Shown: in pieces, positions 7,813 through 17,355 of the stretch
How positions within the stretch are numbered: position 1 is the first letter of the stretch
Layout: each line of letters starts with the position of its first letter
Source: Paenisporosarcina sp. HGH0030
GTDB lineage: Bacteria > Bacillota > Bacilli > Bacillales_A > Planococcaceae
Length of the DNA: 64,000 bases
Assembly: GCF_000411295.1 (NCBI RefSeq)
Contig: NZ_KE150421.1
Coordinates: forward strand, 1,035,645 to 1,099,644
Direction: 5' to 3'
Program-made: the position numbers and the translations under genes
The notes under the pieces: model-generated
Databases searched by the model: none
What the model was told of the DNA's origin: nothing
Seen by the model: the letters and a program-made list of their open reading frames with translations, nothing else

Positions 7813-8247
7813 TTATGAGCAACTGCCTGGTTTAGTATTTTGTACTCTTGAACCTGTTTCTCCGCGAAGTAAATCGCCTTCCGTTGATTCGATGATTTGG
7901 TTTGTTACATTGTTGGCAATAGTATTTGCTACTAATTGAAGTAAATCATTTACATCCCCTTGTGATTGCTTGAATTCTTGAACAATCGGGATTTCATCAA
8001 TTTCTTCTTCGATTTTCTCGATTTTACCTTCAATTAATGTTAATGCTTTTTCTTTACCGTAATGTTGGAAATTAACTGCTTGTTTTTGAAGACTCTTCAA
8101 ACTCGCAATTTTTTCACGGATTTTTTGATTTTCATTAATTTGCGCTTCCGCACGTTTAAAGAAATCCACTTCTTCTGTTTGTGCAATCATATCTGCGATT
8201 TCTTTAGCTTTTGCAATAATATCATCTTTTGTATATTTCGTTGTCAT
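7813..8247 (-). CDS. ricA: RicA (YmcA), RNase Y-associated regulator
   Basis: A 144-residue YmcA/RicA protein. In B. subtilis it forms the Fe-S containing Y-complex with RicF and RicT, which guides RNase Y processing and is needed for biofilm formation, competence and sporulation. It is a helical protein of the YlbF/YmcA fold, here with [24 protein letters not shown] and a central coiled stretch; a cysteine is present near the C-terminus (PGSCS). The start is the ATG that overlaps the miaB stop as ATGA; longer versions would run into miaB. Co-transcribed with miaB, with cotE downstream, as expected. rny itself is 6 kb away in this window. Confidence 0.92.
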   Translation of the reverse strand: MTTKYTKDDIIAKAKEIADMIAQTEEVDFFKRAEAQINENQKIREKIASLKSLQKQAVNFQHYGKEKALTLIEGKIEKIEEEIDEIPIVQEFKQSQGDVNDLLQLVANTIANNVTNQIIESTEGDLLRGETGSRVQNTKPGSCS

Positions 8248-9782
8248 AAGACACCCACTTCTTGGCCTGATAGAACTTCGATTAATTCGCCTTCTAGAGA
8301 CCATGTTTTTGTATTTGTAATCTTCACGTGAACCAATTTACCGATAATATCATTCGGACCTTCAAAATTCACTAGCTTGCTTGTTCTTGTATAACCCGCA
8401 AGTACCGCTGAATTTTTCTTACTTTCACCTTCAACCAATACTTCAACAATTTGGCCATCATAAGCCTGCATTGTCTCTGCTGATAATTTGTTGACAAGAT
8501 TGTTTAACCTTTGCAAACGTTGTTTCTTCACATCCATCGGAACATTATCTTCCATTTTGGCAGCCGGTGTCCCTTCACGAGGTGAATAGATATACGTATA
8601 GGCATGTTCAAACCCAACTTCTTCATATAAAGACATGGTTTCCTCAAACTGCTCGTCCGTTTCGTTCGGGAATCCGACAATAATATCCGTAGTCAATGCC
8701 GCATCAGGAATCGCAACTTTAATTTTGCTGACCAATTCCAAATATTGTTCACGGTTATATTTACGGGCCATTAGTTTTAGCATACTGGAGGAACCTGATT
8801 GGACAGGTAAATGAATATGTTCCACTAGATTTCCACGCTTCGCGAGCACTTCAATCAAGTGATCGTCAAAATCTCGTGGATGGCTTGTTGTAAAACGAAT
8901 GCGTGGCATATCGATTTGACGAAGATCATTCATCAAATCACCCAGTCGATATGTAAGATCGTCGAAATCTTTCCCATATGCATTCACATTTTGCCCAAGT
9001 AAAGTGACTTCTTTATATCCTTGTGCCGCTAGCTGTCTGATTTCCTGTATGATATCTTCAGGTCTGCGGCTCCGTTCTTTTCCTCTTGTATATGGAACAA
9101 TACAGTACGTACAGAATTTGTCGCATCCATACATAATATTGACCCACGCTTTGATTTCGCCACGTCGGACTTTAGGCAAACTTTCGATGACGTCTCCTTC
9201 TTTTGACCACACCTCAATGACCATTTCTTTTGACAGATAGGCTTCATTTAAAATGTGAGGCAAACGATGAATATTGTGAGTACCGAAAATCATGTCGACT
9301 TGATTATAAGTTTTTAATATTTTATTGACAACTGATTCCTCTTGAGACATGCAACCACAAACACCGATCAACACATCTGGATTATCACGTTTAATCTTTT
9401 TGTAGTGGCCAAGTTCACCAAACACCTTATTCTCGGCATTCTCACGGATGGCACATGTGTTCAGCAAGATGACATTTGCTTCTTGTACACTCTGAGTTGG
9501 CGTATAGCCCAGTTGCAGGAATATACCTGCCATTACTTCTGTATCGTGTTCATTCATTTGACATCCGAATGTCCGAATGAAAAACTTACGACCTTGTCCC
9601 ATTCCCAAAAATTCAGGTTGAATCGCAAAATCTTTATGGTAAGCTACTTCTTCTTTACCACGTTTCTTTGCTTCTTTCAAAGATGGTGCCACATAAACTG
9701 ATTGGAAATACTTACTGTAGTCTTTTTCCGTTTTATTCGTTTCTTTTACTTGTGAATTATGTAAGCGTTGCTCTTCGTTCAT
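8244..9782 (-). CDS. miaB: tRNA methylthiotransferase MiaB
   Basis: A radical-SAM enzyme that converts i6A37 in tRNA to ms2i6A37. The N-terminal UPF0004 domain has the first cluster cysteines in [19 protein letters not shown] and [10 protein letters not shown]. The radical SAM motif CxxxCxxC is [16 protein letters not shown], and a C-terminal TRAM domain follows (about 440-510). The roughly 65-residue N-terminal extension is typical of Bacillales MiaB. The start is the ATG at MNEEQRLHN with AAGGAG 8 nt upstream; 512 residues. It is cotranscribed with ricA by ATGA overlap. Confidence 0.97.
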   Translation of the reverse strand: MNEEQRLHNSQVKETNKTEKDYSKYFQSVYVAPSLKEAKKRGKEEVAYHKDFAIQPEFLGMGQGRKFFIRTFGCQMNEHDTEVMAGIFLQLGYTPTQSVQEANVILLNTCAIRENAENKVFGELGHYKKIKRDNPDVLIGVCGCMSQEESVVNKILKTYNQVDMIFGTHNIHRLPHILNEAYLSKEMVIEVWSKEGDVIESLPKVRRGEIKAWVNIMYGCDKFCTYCIVPYTRGKERSRRPEDIIQEIRQLAAQGYKEVTLLGQNVNAYGKDFDDLTYRLGDLMNDLRQIDMPRIRFTTSHPRDFDDHLIEVLAKRGNLVEHIHLPVQSGSSSMLKLMARKYNREQYLELVSKIKVAIPDAALTTDIIVGFPNETDEQFEETMSLYEEVGFEHAYTYIYSPREGTPAAKMEDNVPMDVKKQRLQRLNNLVNKLSAETMQAYDGQIVEVLVEGESKKNSAVLAGYTRTSKLVNFEGPNDIIGKLVHVKITNTKTWSLEGELIEVLSGQEVGVL

Positions 9783-9893
9783 AAAATTGCTCCTTTCATC
9801 CTGTACACCCATCAGACGAAAACTTCATTCCTCTATTATACTGATACGGCATGTGTTCCTACAAGATGTCAGCTGCAATTGTCGGTGTTTCGA

Positions 9894-9923
9894 CAAAAAA
9901 ACTGCCGATTTTCACCGGCAGTT
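9894..9923 (-). terminator. Intrinsic terminator of korAB
   Basis: AACTGCCG and CGGCAGTT (9916-9923 with 9900-9907) form an 8-bp perfect stem followed on the minus strand by seven Ts. Confidence 0.92.
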
Positions 9924-9929
9924 CAATTC

Positions 9930-10796
9930 TTACAAAAATTCTTTTACAAGTTCATCGAAATCTCTTTGGCTCATCATTAAATCTTCTGTTGATAATGGCG
10001 TTTCAGCGTAGCCTGACACCATTTCCTGATAAGAAGGTTGTTCGTTGTTTTGATAGATGATGCCTGTTACAAGGCTTTCATGTTCCATTAACGTTGCCAT
10101 TGCTTGTGGACGGTTGGATGAATCGTATCCTTCGACAGTTGAAAGTTTTGTGATGCGTTCCTTGAACCAATCATATGTGTTTATTTTGTTGTAAGTAACA
10201 CATGGACTGAATACGTTGATGAACGAAAATCCTTTATGGTTAATTCCAGCTTCAATGATACTTGTCAATTCTTTTAAATCGGAAGAGAATCCTTGTGCTA
10301 CAAATGTTGCACCAGACGTTAAAGCCATTTCCAGTGGAGCAAGAGAAGGTTCAATCGCACCTCCAGGCGTAGATTTCGTTTTGAAACCTGCTGCTGAACG
10401 AGGCGATGTTTGCCCTTTTGTCAGACCGTAAATCTGATTATCCATGACGATATATGTGATATCGATATTTCGGCGAATCGCGTGGATTGTATGTCCCATC
10501 CCGATCGCAAAACCATCTCCATCTCCACCTGAAGCAATTACGTTCAAATCACGATTAGCCATTTTCAAACCTTGAGCAATCGGAAGTGCACGACCGTGAA
10601 TCCCGTGGAATCCGTATGAATGTATATATCCAGAAATTCGACCTGAGCAACCAATTCCGGAAATAACCGCTAAATCTGTTGGTTCGATCCCTACATTAGC
10701 TGCTGCACGTTGAATAGCTGCCTGTACGGAAAAGTCGCCACAGCCTGGACACCAGTTGGGTTTTACATTATTGCGAAAATCTTTAAATGTTACCAT
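9930..10796 (-). CDS. korB: 2-oxoacid:ferredoxin oxidoreductase, beta subunit
   Basis: The thiamine-diphosphate-binding subunit of a CoA-dependent 2-oxoacid:ferredoxin oxidoreductase, probably acting on 2-oxoglutarate. CPGCGD (Cys16, Cys19), Cys50 in GIGCSG and Cys199 in FSPCVTYN fit the single [4Fe-4S] cluster of this type. The thiamine-diphosphate motif is GGDGDGFAIG to MDNQIYG. It overlaps korA by 14 nt and has AAGGAG inside the korA end, so translation is coupled. The true substrate (2-oxoglutarate or pyruvate) cannot be decided from sequence alone. Confidence 0.93.
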   Translation of the reverse strand: MVTFKDFRNNVKPNWCPGCGDFSVQAAIQRAAANVGIEPTDLAVISGIGCSGRISGYIHSYGFHGIHGRALPIAQGLKMANRDLNVIASGGDGDGFAIGMGHTIHAIRRNIDITYIVMDNQIYGLTKGQTSPRSAAGFKTKSTPGGAIEPSLAPLEMALTSGATFVAQGFSSDLKELTSIIEAGINHKGFSFINVFSPCVTYNKINTYDWFKERITKLSTVEGYDSSNRPQAMATLMEHESLVTGIIYQNNEQPSYQEMVSGYAETPLSTEDLMMSQRDFDELVKEFL

Positions 10797-12537
10797 CTGA
10801 GAGCAACTCCTTTACGCGATTCGTTAATTCTCTTGGCAAGAAAGGTGTTCCATCATATTTTAATACGTTCACGATTTTGTCATGAGCGCCAACATTCATT
10901 TTAATAATATTTGCCAGTTGACCAGTTGCATTATTTTCAACGACCAGTACTTTTTTCGCAGCCTCAATAAGTGGTGAAACATGTGCAGTCGGGAAAGGCT
11001 GGATTAAACGGATATGTGCATGATTAGCACGAATACCTTGTGCATTTAAATTCGCCTGAACTTCTTCTAGTACCCCTCGAGTCGAATTGAAGCCCACTAA
11101 CAGGACATCCGCTTCTTCATGAGGTGCATATACATGAACAGGGTTCGGGAAATTGACATGCTCCATTTTTCTCATACGCTTGTCCATTTGCAGTTGACGA
11201 TTTGCAGCCGATTCAGAAGGCTTGCCAGTTTCGTCGTGTTCAACACCAGTAACGTGGTGAATTCCATTTTTCATTCCAGGAATGACACGAGGAGACACAC
11301 CATCTTCCGTCACTTCGTAGCGTTTAAAGTATGATTTATCTTCGGCAGCTACTAATTCTTCTTCCACTTTTAGACGGCCTCTGCGAAGTGCCACTTTGCT
11401 GTAATCAAATGGTTCCACCGTTTGTTTACCTAACGATAGCTGTAAATCGGATAAAATAATAACAGGCAGTTGTAATTCTTCCGCAATATTAAACGCTTCA
11501 ATTGTATCGAAAAATGCTTCTTTGCCCGTACTTGGAGCGATGACCACTTTTGGGATCTCCCCGTGTGTACCATAAATCATCTGCATTAAATCGGATTGTT
11601 CTTGTTTCGTCGGCAAACCTGTTGATGGGCCACCACGTTGTGTATCAACAATGACGAGCGGTTGCTCGGTCATACCTGACAAACCGATTGCTTCCATCAT
11701 TAAAGATAAACCAGGACCCGCAGAAGCAGTAAATGAACGAACCCCACCGTAGTTTGCGCCAATCGCCATGGTTGCAGCGGCAATTTCATCCTCAGTTTGA
11801 ATTACAGCCCCACCAAATTTCGGCAATTTCTTAATCAAGTATTCCATTATTTCAGATGCAGGAGTAATAGGATAGGCTGCCATAAATCTAACACCAGCTG
11901 CAAGTGCACCTAAAGCGATAGCATCGTTTCCAATCATAAACAAACGATGTTTCCCATCTGCAGGCTCAAGTTCCCACTCACCAATCCGATCGCCCAAATG
12001 TTGCGCCATCACTTCATAACCTTGTTGGATCGCTTGCATGTTTTTTTCAACAATTGTCTCGCCTTTGCGGCCGAAAATTTCATCGACTACGCTTTGGAAA
12101 ACAGTTTTATCCAAATTTAACAAAGCGGATGTAGCACCAATTGCCACCATGTTTTTCATTAAAGACGTGCCGAGTTCAGATGCAATTTCCGTAAACGGAA
12201 CGCTGTACATGGTCGCAACACAATCTTCTGGGTGTTCGGGATTAAATTTCGTATCAGCCAAAATGACGCTTGAAGCTGTCAGTTCTTTATAGTTTACATC
12301 AATTGTTTCTTGGTCAAATGCAACTAAAATATCTAAATCATCTGGTATTGTGCGAACTTCTGTCGTTCGTACACAGATTTTATTATTCGTGTGTCCACCT
12401 TTAATACGTGAAGAAAAGTGACGATAGCCGTACAAGAAATACCCTAAGCGATTCATCGCCATTGAGAAAATTTCTCCGGTACTTTCGATTCCTTCCCCTT
12501 GTTGCCCACCGACTTTCCATGAAAGCTGATGTAACAT
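10783..12537 (-). CDS. korA: 2-oxoacid:ferredoxin oxidoreductase, fused gamma-alpha subunit
   Basis: A 584-residue fusion of the gamma domain (about 1-185, with GGQQGEGIESTG and RIKGGHTNN) and the alpha domain (from about 195, with AAYPITPASEIMEYL, the oxoacid-binding motif). Partner of KorB; together they decarboxylate 2-oxoacids to acyl-CoA and reduce ferredoxin. The ATG at MLHQLSWK lies 10 nt from AAGGAG; a TTG two codons earlier is only 4 nt from it, so I prefer the ATG. In B. subtilis this spot between spoVS and miaB carries tdh-kbl instead. Confidence 0.93.
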   Translation of the reverse strand: MLHQLSWKVGGQQGEGIESTGEIFSMAMNRLGYFLYGYRHFSSRIKGGHTNNKICVRTTEVRTIPDDLDILVAFDQETIDVNYKELTASSVILADTKFNPEHPEDCVATMYSVPFTEIASELGTSLMKNMVAIGATSALLNLDKTVFQSVVDEIFGRKGETIVEKNMQAIQQGYEVMAQHLGDRIGEWELEPADGKHRLFMIGNDAIALGALAAGVRFMAAYPITPASEIMEYLIKKLPKFGGAVIQTEDEIAAATMAIGANYGGVRSFTASAGPGLSLMMEAIGLSGMTEQPLVIVDTQRGGPSTGLPTKQEQSDLMQMIYGTHGEIPKVVIAPSTGKEAFFDTIEAFNIAEELQLPVIILSDLQLSLGKQTVEPFDYSKVALRRGRLKVEEELVAAEDKSYFKRYEVTEDGVSPRVIPGMKNGIHHVTGVEHDETGKPSESAANRQLQMDKRMRKMEHVNFPNPVHVYAPHEEADVLLVGFNSTRGVLEEVQANLNAQGIRANHAHIRLIQPFPTAHVSPLIEAAKKVLVVENNATGQLANIIKMNVGAHDKIVNVLKYDGTPFLPRELTNRVKELLSDGNI

Positions 12538-12690
12538 ATGCAAACAACTCCTTAACAGATCAGGTAATAACCTCTATTTTCCTACATAAGTTTATCACTT
12601 AATTGCTTCATTCACTATAAAATAGCGGTAGTTTTTTGAAATTCAGACCTTTGGAGGAAGCCAAATTAGTAATTTGTGCTGAAAATACGT

Positions 12691-12719
12691 AAAAACCCAA
12701 CCTCTTTTGAGATTGGGTT
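12691..12719 (-). terminator. Intrinsic terminator of spoVS
   Basis: AACCCAATCTC and GAGGTTGGGTT form a stem with one mismatched position, followed by a T-run on the minus strand. Confidence 0.85.
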
Positions 12720-12757
12720 AGTTTACAATTAAGTAAGAATAGCGCTTTACGCTTTTC

Positions 12758-13030
12758 TTATTGTGCTCTTGTACGTTTTTCAACTAAAAGCTTAATAGCT
12801 GTCCGGTCTTCCCCAGAGATCACAATATCTGTAAATGCCGGAGAACAAATTAAATCGGTGCCACTCGGCGCGACAAAGCCACGTGCAATTGCAACTGCTT
12901 TTACCGCTTGATTAAGTGCTCCTGCTCCAACTGCTTGCATTTCTGCATACCCTTTTTCACGGATGACTGCAACTAATGCACCTGCAACTGAGTTTGGATT
13001 AGATCTTGAAGATACTTTTAATGATTCCAC
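12758..13030 (-). CDS. spoVS: Stage V sporulation protein S
   Basis: A 90-residue Alba-fold-like SpoVS protein, needed for later sporulation stages and acting on septation. The conserved core PNSVAGALVAVIREKG, VGAGALNQAVKAVAIARGF and LICSPAFTDI is essentially unmodified. The GTG start has AGGAGG 7 nt upstream. The C-terminal tail (KRTRAQ) is slightly longer than the usual 86 residues. It lies between ymdB and korA and has its own terminator. Confidence 0.97.
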   Translation of the reverse strand: MESLKVSSRSNPNSVAGALVAVIREKGYAEMQAVGAGALNQAVKAVAIARGFVAPSGTDLICSPAFTDIVISGEDRTAIKLLVEKRTRAQ

Positions 13031-13117
13031 TACGATTCCTCCTTGTCCTTGCTGACCGTTGGACGATTAAGATGTCCTTAAGTCACTGTATGCAAGATAA
13101 GAGAAAGATAGAAGAAA

Positions 13118-13915
13118 TTATCCTCTGAAAGGATAATCTTCGTTGATATAAATACGTTCAAACGAAGTGGCTTTTCCTGTTTGGTTATCCAACTCTACGA
13201 AAAATGCGCTGAGTACAGATCTTCCTGACTTTGGTACCTCAAAACGAGCGGGCATATTCGTCTGGAAACGATACAGTACATCTTCTTTCTTCATCCCAAG
13301 TACGCCGTCGTAAGGACCTGTCATCCCGACGTCCGTGATGTACGCTGTTCCATTTGGATAAATGCGGGCATCTGCTGTCTGGACATGTGTATGCGTACCA
13401 ACAACGGCGGATACTTCCCCATCTAAATGCCAACCCATCGCTATTTTTTCACTCGTTGCTTCTGCATGAAAATCAACAAAAATCAGTGGAGATATTTGCT
13501 TTGCTTCATTTACAAGCTCAGTCGCTTTTTTGAATGGATCATCATGTGGCGGTAAAAATGTACGGCCATGCAAATTAATCACGGATAACGTATGACCGTT
13601 TTTTGTAATAGTCGTCATGCCCTTACCCGGTGCTTCATCTGAAAAGTTTGCCGGACGAATTAAATAATCAGTATCATCAATGAAATCAAAAATTTCTTTT
13701 TGATCCCATGTATGGTTCCCCATCGTCACAACGTCGACTCCCATATAAAGCAAATCTTGAAATATCTTTTGAGTTATGCCTCGACCTGCTGCAGCATTTT
13801 CGCCATTTGCAATGACCACGTCTGGTTGATATTTTCTTTTCAATCTTGGTAAATAATCTTCTACTGCATCGCGACCAATCGATCCAACGATGTCTCCAAT
13901 AAATAATACTTTCAT
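13118..13915 (-). CDS. ymdB: YmdB metallophosphoesterase
   Basis: A 265-residue calcineurin-like phosphoesterase. In B. subtilis YmdB hydrolyses cyclic nucleotides in vitro and controls the biofilm/motility decision. Metal-ligand motifs are visible: GDIVGSIGRDAV at the start, NGENAA, MGNHTWDQKE and later GTHTHVQTAD. The start is set at MKVLFIGD, with AAGGA upstream; an ATG six codons earlier would add only MKEGMK. It follows rny, the normal order. Confidence 0.95.
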   Translation of the reverse strand: MKVLFIGDIVGSIGRDAVEDYLPRLKRKYQPDVVIANGENAAAGRGITQKIFQDLLYMGVDVVTMGNHTWDQKEIFDFIDDTDYLIRPANFSDEAPGKGMTTITKNGHTLSVINLHGRTFLPPHDDPFKKATELVNEAKQISPLIFVDFHAEATSEKIAMGWHLDGEVSAVVGTHTHVQTADARIYPNGTAYITDVGMTGPYDGVLGMKKEDVLYRFQTNMPARFEVPKSGRSVLSAFFVELDNQTGKATSFERIYINEDYPFRG

Positions 13916-14043
13916 TTTCATTCCTTCTTTCATTTCCGTTGGCTCTGCTGTTGGTTGTTGATATTCCGCAAAACGGCTATCACCTTATTGGTGAATATTT
14001 CTTTAATGTAAGAATATCCTAAAAAACTTTTACTATCATAAAA

Positions 14044-14079
14044 AGTAAAAAAAGGCCTCAGATCGAAGCCCTTTTTACT
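14044..14079. terminator. Terminator of rny
   Basis: AGTAAAAA and TTTTTACT flank an imperfect GGC-rich stem. A T-run follows on the minus strand. The hairpin touches the rny stop codon. Confidence 0.7.
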
Positions 14080-15638
14080 TATTTAGCGTATTCAACGGCG
14101 CGAGTTTCTCGAATGACCGTTACTTTAATATGACCAGGGTAATCCAGTTCTTCTTCAATTCGTTTACGGATATCACGTGCCAAACGATGTGCTGTAATAT
14201 CATCAATTTGTTCCGGACGAACCATAATGCGAATTTCGCGACCTGCTTGAATGGCAAATGATTTCTCAACACCATCATATGACTCTGAAATTTCTTCCAG
14301 CTTCTCAAGACGACGAATGTAATTTTCTAACGTTTCACTACGTGCACCAGGACGTGCTGCTGACAATGCATCGGCTGCGGCTACTAACACTGCAATAACA
14401 GATGTTGCTTCTGTATCCCCATGATGGGAAGCGATACTGTTAATGACGACTGGATGCTCTTTATACTTCGTAGCAAGTTCCACACCAATTTCAACGTGGC
14501 TACCTTCCACTTCGTGGTCGATTGCTTTCCCGATATCGTGTAGAAGTCCTGCACGACGTGCAAGTGTTACATCCTCGCCAAGTTCAGCTGCAAGCAATCC
14601 AGCTAAAAATGCCACTTCTTTTGAGTGCTTCAGGACGTTTTGACCATAACTCGTGCGGTAACGCATCCGACCCATGATTTTAATTAAATCTGGATGTAAA
14701 TTATGAATGCCAATATCAAATGTCGTTTGTTCACCGATTTCACGAATTTGTTCATCAACTTCTCGTCTTGATTTTTCGACCATTTCTTCAATACGTGCCG
14801 GGTGAATACGTCCATCTTGCACTAATTTTTCAAGTGCGAGACGTGCTGTTTCACGACGAATCGGATCAAAACCAGAAAGAATAACTGCTTCAGGTGTATC
14901 ATCGATTATTAAATCGATACCTGTCAATGTTTCGAGAGTTCGAATATTTCGACCTTCTCGTCCAATGATGCGGCCTTTCATTTCATCATTTGGCAAGTTT
15001 ACGACTGATACAGTCGTTTCTGCTACATGGTCTGCCGCGAAGCGTTGTAGAGCTATTGACAAGATTTCACGTGCTTTCTTGTCTGACTCTTCTTTCGCAC
15101 GCGTTTCGGATTCTTTCGTCATAACTGCGATGTCCGTTGCTAATTCATTTTCTACTTGCTGTAGAATGATGCCTTTCGCTTCTTCACGTGTTAATGCAGA
15201 AATGCGTTCAAGTTCTGTTTGTTGTTTGGCAACTAATTCTGCCACTCTGCTTTCCATCTGCTCGATATGCTGTTGTCTCTCAGTCAGAGCGTCATCTTTA
15301 CGCTCTAGACCCGCTTCTCTTTTGTTAAGAGCATCATCCTTACGGTCAAGGTTTTCTTCTCTTTGCAAGTACCGATTTTCCTGTTTTTGCAGTTCAGATC
15401 GGCGTTCACGGATGTCAGATTCTGCTTCAGATCTCAATTTGTGAGTTTCATCTTTTGCTTCTAGTAATGCTTCTTTTTTAAGAGCTTCCGCTTCTCGCTT
15501 CGCTTCGTCTACGATAAGCACCGCAGACTGCTTCGCACCAGTCACTTTTGAATCGTTCACATTTTTAATTAAAATATAGCTAACAACGGCACCGACGATA
15601 AGACCAAGCAAAGCGGAGATGAGTACTGTTTCAATCAT
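14079..15638 (-). CDS. rny: Ribonuclease Y
   Basis: A membrane-anchored endoribonuclease that initiates bulk mRNA decay and processes specific operons. The 519-residue protein has an N-terminal membrane helix ([20 protein letters not shown]), a long charged coiled coil (about 30-200), a KH domain ([15 protein letters not shown]) and an HD phosphohydrolase domain ([20 protein letters not shown]). The start is the ATG at MIETVLIS behind AGGAGGTG; upstream in-frame codons lack family similarity. ricA, in this window, encodes one of its specificity factors. Confidence 0.98.
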   Translation of the reverse strand: MIETVLISALLGLIVGAVVSYILIKNVNDSKVTGAKQSAVLIVDEAKREAEALKKEALLEAKDETHKLRSEAESDIRERRSELQKQENRYLQREENLDRKDDALNKREAGLERKDDALTERQQHIEQMESRVAELVAKQQTELERISALTREEAKGIILQQVENELATDIAVMTKESETRAKEESDKKAREILSIALQRFAADHVAETTVSVVNLPNDEMKGRIIGREGRNIRTLETLTGIDLIIDDTPEAVILSGFDPIRRETARLALEKLVQDGRIHPARIEEMVEKSRREVDEQIREIGEQTTFDIGIHNLHPDLIKIMGRMRYRTSYGQNVLKHSKEVAFLAGLLAAELGEDVTLARRAGLLHDIGKAIDHEVEGSHVEIGVELATKYKEHPVVINSIASHHGDTEATSVIAVLVAAADALSAARPGARSETLENYIRRLEKLEEISESYDGVEKSFAIQAGREIRIMVRPEQIDDITAHRLARDIRKRIEEELDYPGHIKVTVIRETRAVEYAK

Positions 15639-15799
15639 TTGAACACCTCCTCTTGCTATTTCATTTTCATGTTCAGTCGGCTCATATATGGAGTCATCCA
15701 CAATACTGCCAAATGGTTTCATTTAAGAGATTATACAAGTTTAATTGTATAGATGTAAAAATACTCTGTCAAGGATTCACGAGTGTCCTTAAAGGAAAA

Positions 15800-15826
15800 T
15801 AGCCTGCCGATTTTTACGGCAGGCTA
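15800..15826 (-). terminator. Intrinsic terminator of recA
   Basis: TAGCCTGCCG and CGGCAGGCTA form a 10-bp perfect stem with a 7-nt loop. A TTTTCC tail follows on the minus strand. Confidence 0.88.
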
Positions 15827-15837
15827 CTACTTAAATC

Positions 15838-16896
15838 TTATTTTTCATCTAGTAATAACTCAAACTCTTCATCTTCTTCTTCCTCATGAGCTGCAATTGT
15901 GTAAGCTGTGGCCATCATGCCATAAGCTGCACGGATTTTTTGAGCAATCTCATTACGTGTTGAAGGATTATCTTTAAGGAATTGTTTTGCATTTTCGCGT
16001 CCTTGGCCTAAACGATCATCGTTATATGCATACCAAGAACCGCTCTTGTTCACGATGTCCATTTCGACTCCTAAATCAACGATTTCACCTTCACGTGAAA
16101 TCCCTTGTCCATACATAACATCGACTTCCGCAGTACGGAATGGAGGTGCTACTTTGTTTTTAACGACTTTAATTTTCGTTTTGTTCCCCATGAAATCGTT
16201 ACCCGACTTGATGGCTTCTGCACGACGGACTTCTAGACGCACTGAACTATAGAATTTAAGTGCGCGCCCACCAGGTGTTACCTCCGGGTTACCGAACATA
16301 ACGCCGACTTTTTCACGAATTTGGTTGATGAAGATTGCCGTAGTTTTTGACTTGCTGATTGCACCAGACAATTTACGTAAAGCTTGTGACATCAAGCGCG
16401 CTTGAAGACCTACGTGAGAGTCACCCATATCGCCTTCAATTTCAGCTTTAGGTACAAGTGCAGCAACTGAGTCAATAACAACGATATCAACTGCACCACT
16501 ACGTACAAGTGCTTCACAAATTTCTAATGCCTGTTCACCTGTATCTGGTTGTGATAATAATAATTCATCTATGTTTACGCCTAAATTTTGTGCATAAATT
16601 GGATCAAGCGCATGTTCAGCATCGATGAAAGCTGCTTGTCCACCAGCTGCTTGTGCTTCTGCAATCGCATGAAGTGCCACAGTTGTTTTACCTGAGCTTT
16701 CAGGTCCATAAATTTCAATAATACGTCCTCTTGGATATCCGCCCACACCAAGTGCCACGTCAAGTGCAAGAGATCCGCTGGAAGTAGTCAATACTTCACG
16801 ATCAGTTTTTTCGCCAAGTTTCATAATAGAACCTTTACCGAATTGTTTCTCAATTTGTTTTAACGCCATGTCTAACGCTGCTTTACGATCGCTCAA
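15838..16896 (-). CDS. recA: Recombinase RecA
   Basis: A 352-residue strand-exchange recombinase and co-protease for LexA. Walker A is GPESSGKTT, the L1/L2 loop region is present ([18 protein letters not shown]), and the C-terminus is acidic ([15 protein letters not shown]). The start is a TTG ([13 protein letters not shown] as translated) with AAGGAGG 8 nt upstream; the in-frame extension before it does not look like RecA. The promoter carries a LexA box. Confidence 0.98.
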   Translation of the reverse strand: MSDRKAALDMALKQIEKQFGKGSIMKLGEKTDREVLTTSSGSLALDVALGVGGYPRGRIIEIYGPESSGKTTVALHAIAEAQAAGGQAAFIDAEHALDPIYAQNLGVNIDELLLSQPDTGEQALEICEALVRSGAVDIVVIDSVAALVPKAEIEGDMGDSHVGLQARLMSQALRKLSGAISKSKTTAIFINQIREKVGVMFGNPEVTPGGRALKFYSSVRLEVRRAEAIKSGNDFMGNKTKIKVVKNKVAPPFRTAEVDVMYGQGISREGEIVDLGVEMDIVNKSGSWYAYNDDRLGQGRENAKQFLKDNPSTRNEIAQKIRAAYGMMATAYTIAAHEEEEDEEFELLLDEK

Positions 16897-16942
16897 GAAT
16901 GGTTCCTCCTTTGATTTAAACACTAATTTAACTTCTGTCTCT

Positions 16943-16993
16943 ACTATACTTGGTTTATGAGAAATATACAAGAAAAAAGCGAACGTTTATTCG
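16943..16993 (-). promoter_or_regulatory. recA promoter with LexA (SOS) box
   Basis: On the minus strand CGAATAAACGTTCG (16980-16993) matches the Bacillales SOS box CGAACN4GTTCG at all but one specified base. It is followed by TTGTAT (-35, 16966-16971), a 17-nt spacer and TATAGT (-10, 16943-16948). The positions fit a LexA-repressed recA promoter. Confidence 0.9.
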
Positions 16994-17120
16994 GTTTATT
17001 TTTTTATCATATTTAATGACAAGCTCATCATTATTCAAAAGGCTCTATAAAACTATTATTGTAGATTATTAAAAAATATAGAAGGAATCGGTTCCCTTTC
17101 CGTGTACGAGCAGATTGGTT

Positions 17121-17204
17121 AGTTGCTCCCAAATCGCGAAAGTTGATTTCAAATTTGAAAAAGTTGCTCCAAAACCAGTGAGAGTTAATCCCCTTTTCGA
17201 AAAG
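17121..17204. repeat. Degenerate 20-21-bp tandem repeat between cinA and recA
   Basis: Four units start AGTTGCTCC, AGTTGATTT, AGTTGCTCC and AGTTAATCC at 17121, 17141, 17162 and 17183, so the period is 20-21 bp. The tails are variable. Open frames across it are low-quality and show the period as a 7-residue echo; I do not call them genes. Function unknown. The rest of 16994-17308 holds nothing I recognise. Confidence 0.6.
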
Positions 17205-17308
17205 TAGAACAGTCCACAATGCCGCAATCGCATGAAGCTGGAGACCCACAAGTATGTGGTGTTCATTCTTGTTGGCTAGTGAGGAACATTCTTTTTACAG
17301 TGCCTATC

Positions 17309-17346
17309 AAAAAAGGAGCAATCTTTATGAGAATGATTGCTCCTTT
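17309..17346 (-). terminator. Intrinsic terminator of the pgsA-cinA unit
   Basis: AAAGGAGCAATC (17312-17323) pairs perfectly with GATTGCTCCTTT (17335-17346). T-rich tail on the minus strand. Confidence 0.93.
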
Positions 17347-17355
17347 ACAAATCTA

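Noticed and set aside
14965-15444. A 159-codon plus-strand open frame inside rny
   Set aside because: It is antisense to the RNase Y coiled coil and is Ser/Arg-rich, the usual shadow of a Glu/Lys/Ala-rich coding strand.
17031-17266. Two overlapping minus-strand reading frames in the cinA-recA gap
   Set aside because: Neither has a ribosome-binding site or family resemblance, and their composition simply reflects the 20-21-bp repeats beneath them.
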